In this document: in pieces, positions 19,618 to 29,431 of the stretch
How the letters are laid out: every line of letters starts with the position of its first letter
Numbering within the stretch: position 1 is the stretch's first letter
From: Prevotella sp.
Lineage (GTDB): Bacteria > Bacteroidota > Bacteroidia > Bacteroidales > Bacteroidaceae
Length of the DNA stretch: 64,000 bases
NCBI GenBank assembly: GCA_016287755.1
Contig: JAEEWT010000015.1
Location: forward strand, 1 to 64,000
Reading direction: 5' to 3'
Notes under the pieces: model-generated
The model's database searches: none
Seen by the model: the letters and a program-made list of their open reading frames with translations, nothing else
What the model was told of the DNA's origin: nothing
Position numbers and translations under genes: made by a program

Positions 19618-20715
19618 ATGCACACAGATTGGTTCCAGCAGCAGGATACGTTGCAGCAAGTACGCCCGTCGGCTCAACCTGTTACAGAGCCAGTGGAAGG
19701 TACAACCTCGGAGGCTTCTCTTGAGGAGGAGACTACTGTAGCTGTTCCTCAGGAAAAGCCGGAGCGTACAAGACATACCTATCAGGAACTGCAGCAGCTG
19801 CCACCCAATGCCACACCTGCCCAACTCGACTCTGCCATCCAGTCGGTATTTCGCCCCGAGGTGAAGTCGTTGGCCACACCTCAGGATACCTTGCTCCTTT
19901 CCAGTAAGGATAGTGTACAGGAAGCTACCGACATCAACTTTTCCAAGTACTACAAGGAGGGCTTTTTTACCAATAATGCCTTGTTACACCCGGAGCTGAA
20001 CGTGGAACGCTATGGCGTGGCTGGCGACCCGGTTCCTTACTCCATTCAGAACGATGATGTCATCACGGGTCTGCTATTAGGATGCTTCCTGCTGATGGTG
20101 TTCTCCTTCTCCCGTCTTCATCATTTCATCCTGCAACAAGCAAAAAGCTTCTTCCATATTCAGCGCAGTGAGAATGTGACGGTTTCTACAGAGACGTCCG
20201 ATGAGTTCCGCTTCCAGTTCTTCATGGTGGCACTCACCTGTCTGCTCTGGGCGCTTCTGGCCTTTTTCTACACTCAGGCCAATGTGGCAGATACATTCAT
20301 CTTGCAATCGCAGTATCAGCTCATCGCCATTTTCTTTGGTTGTTTCTCGGTCTATTTCCTGTTGAAAGGAATCCTTTATCCCGTATTGAATTCCCTCTTC
20401 TTCAACAGGAAAAAAAATGAACAATGGATGAAATCTATGCTCTACCTTTCTGCCATGGAAGGGGTGGTGCTGTTTCCTATCGTTATGTTACAGAGCTATT
20501 TCGGTATTTCTGTGCAAAGTGCCATCATTTATGCGGCTGTAGTTTTAATTTTAGTGAAATTATTGACGATTTACAAGTGCTTTGTAATCTTTTTCAGACA
20601 AAATGGGGCCATTCTGCAAATAATTTTGTACTTTTGTGCGCTCGAAATAGTTCCCATGCTCGCTTTAGCGGGTTTTCTAGTGATGATAGTTGATTATTTG
20701 AAAATAAATTTTTAG
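19618..20715 (+). CDS. DUF4271-like integral membrane protein
   Basis: C-terminal multi-TM region, position directly upstream of hemD. Confidence 0.65.
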   Translation: MHTDWFQQQDTLQQVRPSAQPVTEPVEGTTSEASLEEETTVAVPQEKPERTRHTYQELQQLPPNATPAQLDSAIQSVFRPEVKSLATPQDTLLLSSKDSVQEATDINFSKYYKEGFFTNNALLHPELNVERYGVAGDPVPYSIQNDDVITGLLLGCFLLMVFSFSRLHHFILQQAKSFFHIQRSENVTVSTETSDEFRFQFFMVALTCLLWALLAFFYTQANVADTFILQSQYQLIAIFFGCFSVYFLLKGILYPVLNSLFFNRKKNEQWMKSMLYLSAMEGVVLFPIVMLQSYFGISVQSAIIYAAVVLILVKLLTIYKCFVIFFRQNGAILQIILYFCALEIVPMLALAGFLVMIVDYLKINF

Positions 20716-20722
20716 GACATTA

Positions 20723-21472
20723 ATGATAAAGAAAATTCTCATTTCACAACCGCAGCCGACAAGTGATAAATCTCCATACTTCGATATTGCAAAGGACTAC
20801 GATGTGGATCTTGTTTTCCGGCCGTTCATTAAAGTGGAAGGACTGACATCCAAGGAATTCCGTCAGCAGAAAGTGAGCATCACGGGCCATACCGCTATTG
20901 TGTTCACATCTCGCCATGCTATAGACAATTTCTTCAAGCTGGCCAAGGAGATGCGATTGGAGATTCCTGAGGACATGAAATATTTCTGTGTAACGGAGCA
21001 GATTGCTTTCTATATCCAGAAGTATGTGCAGTATCGCAAAAGGAAGGTGTTCTTCGGTCAGACAGGAAAGATCACGGATCTGGTTCCTTCAATGGTCAAG
21101 CACAAGACTGAGAAGTTCTTGATTCCCATGAGCGATGTGCATGATAACACAGTGAAGGAGTTGCTCGATTCGAAGAAACTGCAGCACACTGAGTGTATCA
21201 TGTATCGCACGGTGAGCAATGACTTTACCGAGGAAGAGGTGAAAGCCTTCGATTACGACATGTGCGTCTTCTTCAGTCCTGCAGGCATCAGTGCCTTTAC
21301 CAAGACTTTCGGTTCCACAAAGAACGATATCGCTGTGGCAACCTTCGGACCCTCTACTTCCAAGTCTGCCCACGAGGCTGGCCTGAATGTGGTTATAGAG
21401 GCACCTTCTGAGAAGTTCCCTTCGATGACCGGTGCATTGAAATCCTATCTGGCACGTCAGGACGAAGACTAA
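20723..21472 (+). CDS. hemD: Uroporphyrinogen-III synthase
   Basis: ILISQPQPTSDKSPYFDIAK, VFTSRHAIDNFF, FFSPAGISAFTKTFG, ATFGPSTSKSAHEAG. Confidence 0.88.
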   Translation: MIKKILISQPQPTSDKSPYFDIAKDYDVDLVFRPFIKVEGLTSKEFRQQKVSITGHTAIVFTSRHAIDNFFKLAKEMRLEIPEDMKYFCVTEQIAFYIQKYVQYRKRKVFFGQTGKITDLVPSMVKHKTEKFLIPMSDVHDNTVKELLDSKKLQHTECIMYRTVSNDFTEEEVKAFDYDMCVFFSPAGISAFTKTFGSTKNDIAVATFGPSTSKSAHEAGLNVVIEAPSEKFPSMTGALKSYLARQDED

Positions 21473-21474
21473 TC

Positions 21475-21855
21475 ATGCTTGATACCGCAGCTTTCACTTT
21501 AGCCAAGGAAGAGCGCGTTTCAAGTAAGCGACTGATTGACGAGCTCTTTTCGGGAAGCAACAGTCGTTCCATGGTGGCCTTTCCCATTCGACTTGTCTAT
21601 ATGCAAGTAGAGAACGACCATCCTCAGGCACAGATCCTGGTGAGTGTATCTAAGCGGTATTTCAAGAAAGCGGTGAAACGCAACAGGGTGAAGCGGCAGA
21701 TCCGCGAGGCTTATCGGAAGAACAAGCATCTCCTGCCCAAGCAAGAAGGAAAAGGTGTCGTATTGGCCTTTATATGGCTCGACGAACATCTGCGAAGCAG
21801 TGAAGTGGTGGAACGCAAGGTGGTAAAACTCCTGCATGGATTATCTGAACGATGA
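21475..21855 (+). CDS. rnpA: Ribonuclease P protein component
   Basis: [33 protein letters not shown]. Confidence 0.93.
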   Translation: MLDTAAFTLAKEERVSSKRLIDELFSGSNSRSMVAFPIRLVYMQVENDHPQAQILVSVSKRYFKKAVKRNRVKRQIREAYRKNKHLLPKQEGKGVVLAFIWLDEHLRSSEVVERKVVKLLHGLSER

Positions 21856-22106
21856 TGAAAGTACTGAAAGCCATCATACATGGAGTGTCATGGGTGCTGG
21901 TGTCATTACTGCTCCTTCCCATCTGGTTTTATCAGAAGGCCATCTCGCCTTACACACCGCCTTCGTGCCGGTTCACACCTACCTGTTCAGAATATGCCCG
22001 ACAGGCTTTGCTGAAGCACGGACCCATCAAAGGGTTGTGGCTGGCCATCAAGAGAATCTCGCGCTGCCACCCCTGGGGAGGCTCCGGCTACGATCCGGTT
22101 CCCTAA
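21852..22106 (+). CDS. yidD: Membrane protein insertion efficiency factor YidD
   Basis: [59 protein letters not shown]. Confidence 0.97.
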   Translation: MMKVLKAIIHGVSWVLVSLLLLPIWFYQKAISPYTPPSCRFTPTCSEYARQALLKHGPIKGLWLAIKRISRCHPWGGSGYDPVP

Positions 22107-22115
22107 CCCACAACA

Positions 22116-22151
22116 CCCATTAACCCCATTAAGCCCATCAACCCCATTAAA
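22116..22151. repeat. 9-bp tandem repeat, four units, directly upstream of tyrS
   Basis: CCCATTAAC CCCATTAAG CCCATCAAC CCCATTAAA. Confidence 0.9.
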
Positions 22152-22161
22152 AATAAACAAA

Positions 22162-23457
22162 ATGAAAAATTTCGTAGAAGAACTTCGCTGGCGTGGAATG
22201 CTGGCACAGATTATGCCAGGAACAGAAGAACTGCTCCAGAAAGAAATGGTAACAGCCTATTTAGGAACAGATCCCACAGCCGATTCATTACATATTGGTC
22301 ATCTCTGCGGCATCATGATGTTGCGTCATCTGCAGCGCTGTGGCCACAGACCCATCATCCTTGTAGGTGGTGCCACAGGTATGATTGGCGACCCTTCAGG
22401 AAAATCACAGGAGCGAAATCTGCTCAACGATGAGACCTTGCGTCATAACCAGGAGTGCATCAAACAGCAAGTGGCCAAGTTCCTTGATTTTGAGTCGAAG
22501 GAACCGAATGCTGCCATCATGGTGAACAACTACGACTGGATGAAGAATTTTACCTTCCTCGACTTTGCTCGTGAGGTGGGTAAGCACATCACTGTCAACT
22601 ATATGATGGCTAAGGAATCGGTGCAGCAGCGTCTGAATGGTACGGCTCGTGACGGTCTTTCATTCACGGAGTTCACCTATCAGCTCCTGCAGGGATACGA
22701 TTTCCTCTATCTCTACCAGCACTATGGGGTGAAGCTGCAGTTAGGTGGTAATGATCAATGGGGTAATATGACCACCGGTACTGAGCTTATCCGTCGTACG
22801 TTAGGTAACGAGGTAGAGACTTTCGCGCTCACCTGTCCGTTGATTACCAAGAGCGACGGTAAGAAGTTCGGTAAGACCGAGAGTGGAAATATCTGGCTCG
22901 ATCCGAAGCGTACCACACCGTATAAGTTCTATCAGTTCTGGCTGAATGTGAGTGATGATGATGCTGAACGTTACATCAAGATCTTCACTTCTTTGGAGAA
23001 GGATGTGATTGACGCTTTGGTGGAGGAACACAAGCAGGATCCGGGTCGTAGAATCCTTCAGCGTCGTTTGGCAGAAGAGGTAACCGTAATGGTTCACTCT
23101 CGCGAGGCGCTTGATACGGCTATTGAGGCAAGTAACATCCTCTTCGGCAAGAGCACAAAGGAGAGTCTTCAGAAACTTGATGAGCAGACCTTCCTCGACG
23201 TGTTCGATGGCGTTCCACAGTATGAGATCAGTAAAGAGCAACTCGGACAGGCTGCCATTGAATTGCTCACAGCCTCTGCTCCTGTCTTCCCCTCAAAGGG
23301 TGAGATGCGAAAGATGGTGCAAGGTGGTGGCGTGAGTCTGAACAAGGAGAAGCTGACCGATCAGAACAGAATCATCACCACTGATGACCTCATCGATGGT
23401 AAATATCTGCTGGCTCAGAAAGGAAAGAAGAACTATTTCCTCTTGACAGTGAAGTAA
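22162..23457 (+). CDS. tyrS: Tyrosine--tRNA ligase
   Basis: [16 protein letters not shown] (HIGH), [22 protein letters not shown] (KMSKS-like), C-terminal S4 domain. Confidence 0.96.
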   Translation: MKNFVEELRWRGMLAQIMPGTEELLQKEMVTAYLGTDPTADSLHIGHLCGIMMLRHLQRCGHRPIILVGGATGMIGDPSGKSQERNLLNDETLRHNQECIKQQVAKFLDFESKEPNAAIMVNNYDWMKNFTFLDFAREVGKHITVNYMMAKESVQQRLNGTARDGLSFTEFTYQLLQGYDFLYLYQHYGVKLQLGGNDQWGNMTTGTELIRRTLGNEVETFALTCPLITKSDGKKFGKTESGNIWLDPKRTTPYKFYQFWLNVSDDDAERYIKIFTSLEKDVIDALVEEHKQDPGRRILQRRLAEEVTVMVHSREALDTAIEASNILFGKSTKESLQKLDEQTFLDVFDGVPQYEISKEQLGQAAIELLTASAPVFPSKGEMRKMVQGGGVSLNKEKLTDQNRIITTDDLIDGKYLLAQKGKKNYFLLTVK

Positions 23458-23513
23458 GAATCTTTGTGGAGTGAGGAATGTGGAGTGAGGAGTGAGAATA
23501 CAAAAAAATTATA

Positions 23514-23553
23514 TTTTTGTTTTGTATTTCGCTCACTTATTCGTACCTTTGCA
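23514..23553 (+). promoter_or_regulatory. Promoter module of tRNA-Gln (40 bp identical to the tRNA-Leu module)
   Basis: TTTTTGTTTTGTATTTCGCTCACTTATTCGTACCTTTGCA. Confidence 0.8.
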
Positions 23554-23565
23554 GCCGAATTTGAT

Positions 23566-23636
23566 TGGGTGATGGTGTAATGGTAACACTACAGGTTTTG
23601 GTTCTGTCATTCCCGGTTCGAATCCGAGTCACCCAA
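23566..23636 (+). tRNA. tRNA-Gln (anticodon TTG)
   Basis: TGGGTGA acceptor pairs with TCACCCA; anticodon arm ACAGG-TTTTGGT-TCTGT; T-loop GGTTCGAATCC. Confidence 0.93.
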
Positions 23637-23656
23637 CTCCAGGAAGCTGGATAAAA

Positions 23657-23686
23657 AATAGAGAGATACCGCGGTATCTCTCTATT
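23657..23686. terminator. Perfect 30-bp palindrome, terminator between tRNA-Gln and the convergent HU gene
   Basis: AATAGAGAGATACCGCGGTATCTCTCTATT, T-run on the plus side. Confidence 0.85.
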
Positions 23687-23714
23687 GTGTTTTTGTAAAA
23701 TCTTTACAAAATGA

Positions 23715-23987
23715 TTACTTGATAGCATCTGCCAACTCAGCACCAGCCTTGAATTTAGCCACCTTCTTAGCAGCAATCTTAATCTTCTGCTTTGTAGCGG
23801 GGTTGATACCCTCACGAGCAGGACGCTTGTTTACACTGAATGTACCAAAACCTACAAGAGCAACCTTGTCACCTGCTACGAGCGCACCCTTGATAGCTGC
23901 AATAGTAGCGTCGAGAGCCTTCTTTGAATCAGCCTTTGTCAGACCAGCACCAGCTGCAATCTTCTCAATTAATTCTGTCTTGTTCAT
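23715..23987 (-). CDS. HU family DNA-binding protein
   Basis: [71 protein letters not shown]. Confidence 0.96.
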   Translation of the reverse strand: MNKTELIEKIAAGAGLTKADSKKALDATIAAIKGALVAGDKVALVGFGTFSVNKRPAREGINPATKQKIKIAAKKVAKFKAGAELADAIK

Positions 23988-24193
23988 AATTTTACCTATT
24001 AAATGATTAAAAATTAATACGTTATTCAAAATTCTTTCGCAAATATAAGCGAAACAATTCATAAAACAAACAAAAAAGTGAAAAAAGTGAAGAATTTCAT
24101 GAAAAAAAGTGCTATTAGCCCCATTTTTCTGCCTAATAACAGATATTTTTCGTATTTTTGTCGCATCATTTAAGGTTTAGAACAAAAAAGGCT

Positions 24194-25120
24194 ATGCGAC
24201 GTATTCCTACCATTACAAAAAACCTACTGATTATAAACGCGTTGATGTTCCTGGCACTTTTGGTGTTCCAGATGAAGGGCATTAACCTGAACGACGTGCT
24301 GGGACTCCATTTCTTCATGGCGTCTGACTTCCATCTCTACCAGCTCGTGACATACATGTTCATGCATGCGAACTTTGAGCATATCTTCTTCAATATGTTC
24401 GCCTTATGGATGTTCGGCTGTGTGGTAGAAAGTGTATGGGGACCGAAGAAATTCCTTTTTTATTACATTTCTTGCGGAATCGGTGCTGGCATTATTCAAG
24501 AAATCGTACAATTTGTGTCGTTCTACTTCATGGCGACGTCACAGATTCCAGGGGCCGGATTCGGCGACTTGTGGCAGATTGCGCAGAATTCTTCTGCCGT
24601 ACTGAACGCATGGACTACTGTGGGTGCATCTGGTGCTATCTATGCCATCTTGCTTGCCTTTGGCATGATCTTCCCCGAAGAACGCATCTTCATCTTCCCG
24701 CTGCCCATTCCCATCAAGGCGAAATGGTTCGTGGGTATCTATGCCGCCATTGAGCTGTTCTCGGCACTGGCTACTCCTGGTGACAGCGTGGCTCACTTTG
24801 CCCATCTTGGCGGTATGCTCTTCGGCTTCCTGATGATACGCTATTGGCGCAAGCATCCCGAGAGCGACAGATATGGAAGAAGCAACGGTCAGCAGTTCTT
24901 CGACAAACTGCGTACCAACTGGGAGAACCGCAGTCATAGGAATGCGGACGCACCACGAAACAATCGTCAGGACGACCGTTCCACCCGTCATACAGAGGAC
25001 TCATCTACAGAGAAAACCAACCAACAAGAGATAGACCGTATCCTCGACAAGATACGCCGTAGCGGCTATGATAGTCTGACGGACGAGGAGAAGCGAATAC
25101 TCTTCGAGAGTGGGAACTGA
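24194..25120 (+). CDS. Rhomboid family intramembrane serine protease
   Basis: HANFEHIFFNMFALWMFG, GASGAIYAILLAFG, HFAHLGGMLFGF. Confidence 0.94.
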   Translation: MRRIPTITKNLLIINALMFLALLVFQMKGINLNDVLGLHFFMASDFHLYQLVTYMFMHANFEHIFFNMFALWMFGCVVESVWGPKKFLFYYISCGIGAGIIQEIVQFVSFYFMATSQIPGAGFGDLWQIAQNSSAVLNAWTTVGASGAIYAILLAFGMIFPEERIFIFPLPIPIKAKWFVGIYAAIELFSALATPGDSVAHFAHLGGMLFGFLMIRYWRKHPESDRYGRSNGQQFFDKLRTNWENRSHRNADAPRNNRQDDRSTRHTEDSSTEKTNQQEIDRILDKIRRSGYDSLTDEEKRILFESGN

Positions 25121-25129
25121 TATTATTGC

Positions 25130-26230
25130 ATGCTCAAGACAATCAAGACATTCACGAGAAACTTGATCATCGGGGCTAATGTGGCCACGGTGATCATGAT
25201 GTTATTGGTGGGCTATTCTGGAAGACTCAATCCTGAATCGTTCCCCATCCTGTCGAATGCCTGTCTGTCTTTCCCTATATTCCTCGTCATCAATATCTTT
25301 TTCCTTTTCTTTTGGTTGCTCTTCTATCCCAAAGGAGCCCTTGTTTCCCTTCTTGGTATTATTATATGTTATGTACCCGTGCGAACATACTGTCCTTTGA
25401 ACCTGAAGAGTGAGAAACCTGTGGGTTGCATCAAGGTGATGACCTACAACGTGGATGGTTCCATGAAGAAGGAAACTGATGCACAAGGAAAAGTTATTTA
25501 TCCTGCCCTGGAGTATATAGGTGCCAGCGGAGCCGATGTGGTATGTGTGCAGGAAGCCTATATGACCAGAGAGAAGGCTGCCAGTTTGCGACACATCTAC
25601 CAGTATGCTGATACGGCCAGAAACGAACATGGCGGTTCATGTCTTACCCTGTTCAGCAAGTTCCCCATCATCAACCAGGAGCATATCCGTTTGGGCAATA
25701 GTCTGAACACCAGCGCGGCCTTCTATCTGAAAATCAAGAACGATACGGTCATTGTGATAAACAACCATCTGGAATCAAATAACTTGTCGTTACAAGACCG
25801 TGAGAACTTTGAGAAAATGGCCGAGGGCTCGCAAAACCGTGAGTTGGCAGGCAAGGAGTCGAAACTGCTGATGGAGAAACTCGCTGAGGCCTCTAAGATC
25901 AGAGCACCGCAGGCCAGGAAGGTGGCAACGTATATTCGTCATCATTCACATTATCCCATCATTGTTTGCGGTGATTTCAACGACAACCCGCTGTCGTATG
26001 TCCACCATACGATTGCCGAAGGATTGACCGACTGCTTTGTGGCTACAGGTAACTGGCCCGGATGGACATTCAACCACAACCGCATCCGTGTGCGTATCGA
26101 CCATATCTTATGCTCGAAAGATATTGTTCCATACCAGTGCCGTGTGGACAGTAAAATCAACGTTAGCGACCATCATCCAGTGAGTTGTTGGCTAAAAATT
26201 GGGCTTAAATCACAAAAAATCAATAATTAA
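25130..26230 (+). CDS. Endonuclease/exonuclease/phosphatase family protein
   Basis: Three N-terminal TM segments; KVMTYNVDGS, VVCVQEAY, VCGDFNDNPLS, RIDHILCS, VSDHHPV. Confidence 0.9.
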   Translation: MLKTIKTFTRNLIIGANVATVIMMLLVGYSGRLNPESFPILSNACLSFPIFLVINIFFLFFWLLFYPKGALVSLLGIIICYVPVRTYCPLNLKSEKPVGCIKVMTYNVDGSMKKETDAQGKVIYPALEYIGASGADVVCVQEAYMTREKAASLRHIYQYADTARNEHGGSCLTLFSKFPIINQEHIRLGNSLNTSAAFYLKIKNDTVIVINNHLESNNLSLQDRENFEKMAEGSQNRELAGKESKLLMEKLAEASKIRAPQARKVATYIRHHSHYPIIVCGDFNDNPLSYVHHTIAEGLTDCFVATGNWPGWTFNHNRIRVRIDHILCSKDIVPYQCRVDSKINVSDHHPVSCWLKIGLKSQKINN

Positions 26231-26362
26231 CGGCCCGAAATTTTTCGAGAATGTGAAAAATTATGTATCTTTGCACGCTCATAATGCCGTTCGTTGAAAA
26301 ATGAATGGCAAAATTGTGTTGATAAACAGTGAAATAATAATTAAAAACAATTCATCAATAAA

Positions 26363-29332
26363 ATGCAAAACAAAGGTATCGTTATTTGTACAGCCGTCTT
26401 ACTGACACTGGCAAGTATCTTCTACCTGTCGTTCTCAGCAGCTACACGCTACTATGACAGTCAGGCAGCAAAGATCCAAGACCCGATTGCACAGCAGGAC
26501 TACAAGGACTCTGTGAAGTATCTGGGCGTCTATTCTTATCAGAAGTGCTTGGAGACTCAGATTGGTCTGGGTCTTGACCTGAAAGGCGGTATGAACGTCA
26601 TCCTCGAAATCAGTGTTCCTGATGTAGTAGAAGTACTGGCAGACCACAAGACTGACCCGGCTTTCGTGAAATCTATGCAGGAGGCTAAGAAAGAAGAGGA
26701 GACAAGTCAGAGTGATTTCATCTCGTTGTTTATCGACGCTTATCACAGAAATGCACCGGGTCATCGCCTGGCAGAGATCTTCGCTACTCAGCAGCTGAAG
26801 GGCAAGGTTTCTACTCAGAGCACTGACAAAGAGGTGGAGAAGGCTCTGCGCGATGAGGTGCAGACCGCCATCGACAACTCTTTCAACGTGGTGCGTAACC
26901 GTATCGATAAGTTCGGTGTGGTACAACCCAACATCCAGAAACTGGAAGGTCAGCAGGGACGTATCATGGTGGAAATGCCTGGTATCCGCGAGCCGGAGCG
27001 TATCCGTAAGTTGCTCCAGGGTAGTGCCAACCTCGAGTTCTGGGAGACTTATAACAGTCAGGAGATTACTTCTTACTTCTCTCAGCTCGACCAGCGTCTG
27101 CTGGCTAATGGCGCTGAGACATCAGCTGATTCTGCTGCAGTGGCTCAGGAGGATACGGTAAAGGCTGATGCTCCCAAGCTGGACATCAAGGCTAACAAGA
27201 CTGCCGATGCTGTAACTGACGAGGCAAAGATCGCTGAACTGAAGAAGCAGCACCCGCTGCTCGCCATGATGTCGCTGGCTCCCCAGGGTAGTCTGAGCGT
27301 TGTGGCTTATGCCAATGTTCGTGATACTGCCGAGATCAACAAGTATATCTACAGTGAGTTGGCACAGAAGATCTTCCCGTCAGACCTGAAACTCTGCTGG
27401 GGTGCTACTCCTTCAGATATGGTCAACAGCAAGAACGTATATGAGTTGTATGCTTTGAAGAAGACTGGTACCAACGGTCGTGCTCCGTTAGAGGGTGACG
27501 TAATCGTTGACGCCAAGGATGAGTTCCATCATGTAACTGGTCTTCCTTGCGTAAGCATGTCCATGAACAGCGATGGTGCCCGTCGTTGGGCAACCCTTAC
27601 CAAGGCTAATGTAGGTAAGGCTATTGCTATCGTTCTTGACGATGCTGTTTATTCAGCTCCTCGTGTAAATGGTGAGATCTCTGGCGGTAACTCTGAGATC
27701 ACCGGTAACTTCACCGTTGAGACCACCAAGGACTTGGCCAACACGCTGAAGTCTGGTCGTATGCCTGCTCCTGCCCGTATCGTACAGGAAGAGGTGGTTG
27801 GTCCTACACTGGGTGCCCAGTCAATCAAGCAGGGTATCATGTCATTCATCGTTGCCTTCATCCTGTTGATGATCTACATGGTGATGATGTACGGCTTCAT
27901 CCCTGGTATGATGGCTAACTTCGCCCTGATCGTGAACCTGTTCTTCACCTTGGGTATTCTGACGTCGTTCCAGGCGGCATTGACCATGTCAGGTTTGGCC
28001 GGTATCGTATTGACGTTGGGTACTGCGGTTGACGCGAACGTGCTGATCTATGAACGTATCAAGGAAGAGATGCGAAACGGCAAGGGAATCAAGGAAGCAC
28101 TGAAGGCTGGTTACAGCAATGCCTTCTCGGCTATCTTCGACTCTAACCTTACCTCTTTAATCACAGGTATCATCCTGCTCTACTTCGGTACAGGTCCTGT
28201 TAAGGGCTTCGCTACTACCTGGATCATTGGTATTGCCTGCTCATTCTTCACCGCTGTGTTCCTCACACGTCTGATCTACGAGAACCGTCTGAACAAGGAC
28301 AAGTGGCTGAACCTGAAGTTCTACACCAGCATCTCCAAGAACATGCTGCAGAACCTCCACATCCCGTTCATGAGCTTCTACAAGAAGACCTTCGTACTGG
28401 TGGCTGCTGCTATCGTGGTGTTCCTCATCAGCTTCTTCGTTCGTGGCTTGAGCAAGAGTATCGACTTCACCGGTGGTCGTAACTATGTAGTTACCTTCGA
28501 GAAGTCTGTTCAGCCGGAGGAGATTCGTGGTCTGCTCGTTCAGGCCTTCCCGGGCTGTAACACAGGTGCTATCTCTATTGGTACCGACAACAAGACCATC
28601 CGTATCTCTACCAACTATAAGATTGAGAGTAACAGTCCTACAGCCGACGATGAGGCTGAGACCATCCTTTATACCGCTTTGAAGAAAGCCGGTCTGGTAT
28701 CTCAGGCTGACGTAGAGTCGTTCAAGAACCCCGATGTTCGTGAGGGTGGCTCTATCATCAGTTCAACGAAGGTAGGTCCGTCAGTGGCTAAGGATATCAC
28801 CTACGGCGCTATCATCAGTGTGCTGATTGCCTTGGTTGCTATCTTCCTCTATATTCTGTTCCGCTTCCGCAACGTGGCCTTCTCTGTTGGTTCTATCGTT
28901 GCTCTGGCTGTGGATACATTGGTAGTACTCGGTCTGTACTCACTGCTCTGGGGTATCGTGCCCTGGTCGTTGGAGATTGACCAGACCTTCATCGGTGCTA
29001 TTCTGACGGTGATTGGTTACTCCATCAACGATAAGGTGGTGGTATTCGACCGTATCCGTGAGAACCTCGGTCTGCATCCGAAGCAGGACAAGCAGAGTCT
29101 GTTCAATGAGAGTATCAACCAGACACTGGCTCGTACCGTCAACACCTCTATCTCTACGTTGCTCGTGTTGCTGTGTATCTTCATCCTTGGTGGTGCAAGC
29201 ATCCGCAGCTTCGCCTTCGCCATGATCCTCGGTGTGATCTTCGGTACCCTCTCTTCTATCTTCATTGCTTCTCCCGTTGCTTATCTGGTGATGGGTCGTA
29301 AGATCAAGGAAGATGATGTAGTAAAGGCTTGA
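26363..29332 (+). CDS. secDF: Protein translocase SecDF (fused)
   Basis: GLGLDLKGGMNVILEI, TLGTAVDANVLIYERIKEE, second half ITYGAIISVLIALVAIFLYILFRFR, GYSINDKVVVFDRIRE. Confidence 0.96.
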   Translation: MQNKGIVICTAVLLTLASIFYLSFSAATRYYDSQAAKIQDPIAQQDYKDSVKYLGVYSYQKCLETQIGLGLDLKGGMNVILEISVPDVVEVLADHKTDPAFVKSMQEAKKEEETSQSDFISLFIDAYHRNAPGHRLAEIFATQQLKGKVSTQSTDKEVEKALRDEVQTAIDNSFNVVRNRIDKFGVVQPNIQKLEGQQGRIMVEMPGIREPERIRKLLQGSANLEFWETYNSQEITSYFSQLDQRLLANGAETSADSAAVAQEDTVKADAPKLDIKANKTADAVTDEAKIAELKKQHPLLAMMSLAPQGSLSVVAYANVRDTAEINKYIYSELAQKIFPSDLKLCWGATPSDMVNSKNVYELYALKKTGTNGRAPLEGDVIVDAKDEFHHVTGLPCVSMSMNSDGARRWATLTKANVGKAIAIVLDDAVYSAPRVNGEISGGNSEITGNFTVETTKDLANTLKSGRMPAPARIVQEEVVGPTLGAQSIKQGIMSFIVAFILLMIYMVMMYGFIPGMMANFALIVNLFFTLGILTSFQAALTMSGLAGIVLTLGTAVDANVLIYERIKEEMRNGKGIKEALKAGYSNAFSAIFDSNLTSLITGIILLYFGTGPVKGFATTWIIGIACSFFTAVFLTRLIYENRLNKDKWLNLKFYTSISKNMLQNLHIPFMSFYKKTFVLVAAAIVVFLISFFVRGLSKSIDFTGGRNYVVTFEKSVQPEEIRGLLVQAFPGCNTGAISIGTDNKTIRISTNYKIESNSPTADDEAETILYTALKKAGLVSQADVESFKNPDVREGGSIISSTKVGPSVAKDITYGAIISVLIALVAIFLYILFRFRNVAFSVGSIVALAVDTLVVLGLYSLLWGIVPWSLEIDQTFIGAILTVIGYSINDKVVVFDRIRENLGLHPKQDKQSLFNESINQTLARTVNTSISTLLVLLCIFILGGASIRSFAFAMILGVIFGTLSSIFIASPVAYLVMGRKIKEDDVVKA

Positions 29333-29373
29333 TGTAAGATGAAACTTGAGTGAATTCACCTTATATTATATAT

Positions 29374-29408
29374 AAAGAATCCGCATGGTAACGCCATGCG
29401 GATTCTTT
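29374..29408 (+). terminator. Intrinsic terminator downstream of secDF
   Basis: AAAGAATCCGCATGG-taacg-CCATGCGGATTCTTT, perfect 15-bp stem. Confidence 0.9.
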
Positions 29409-29431
29409 CTTAACCGACTTGTTTCTGAGTA

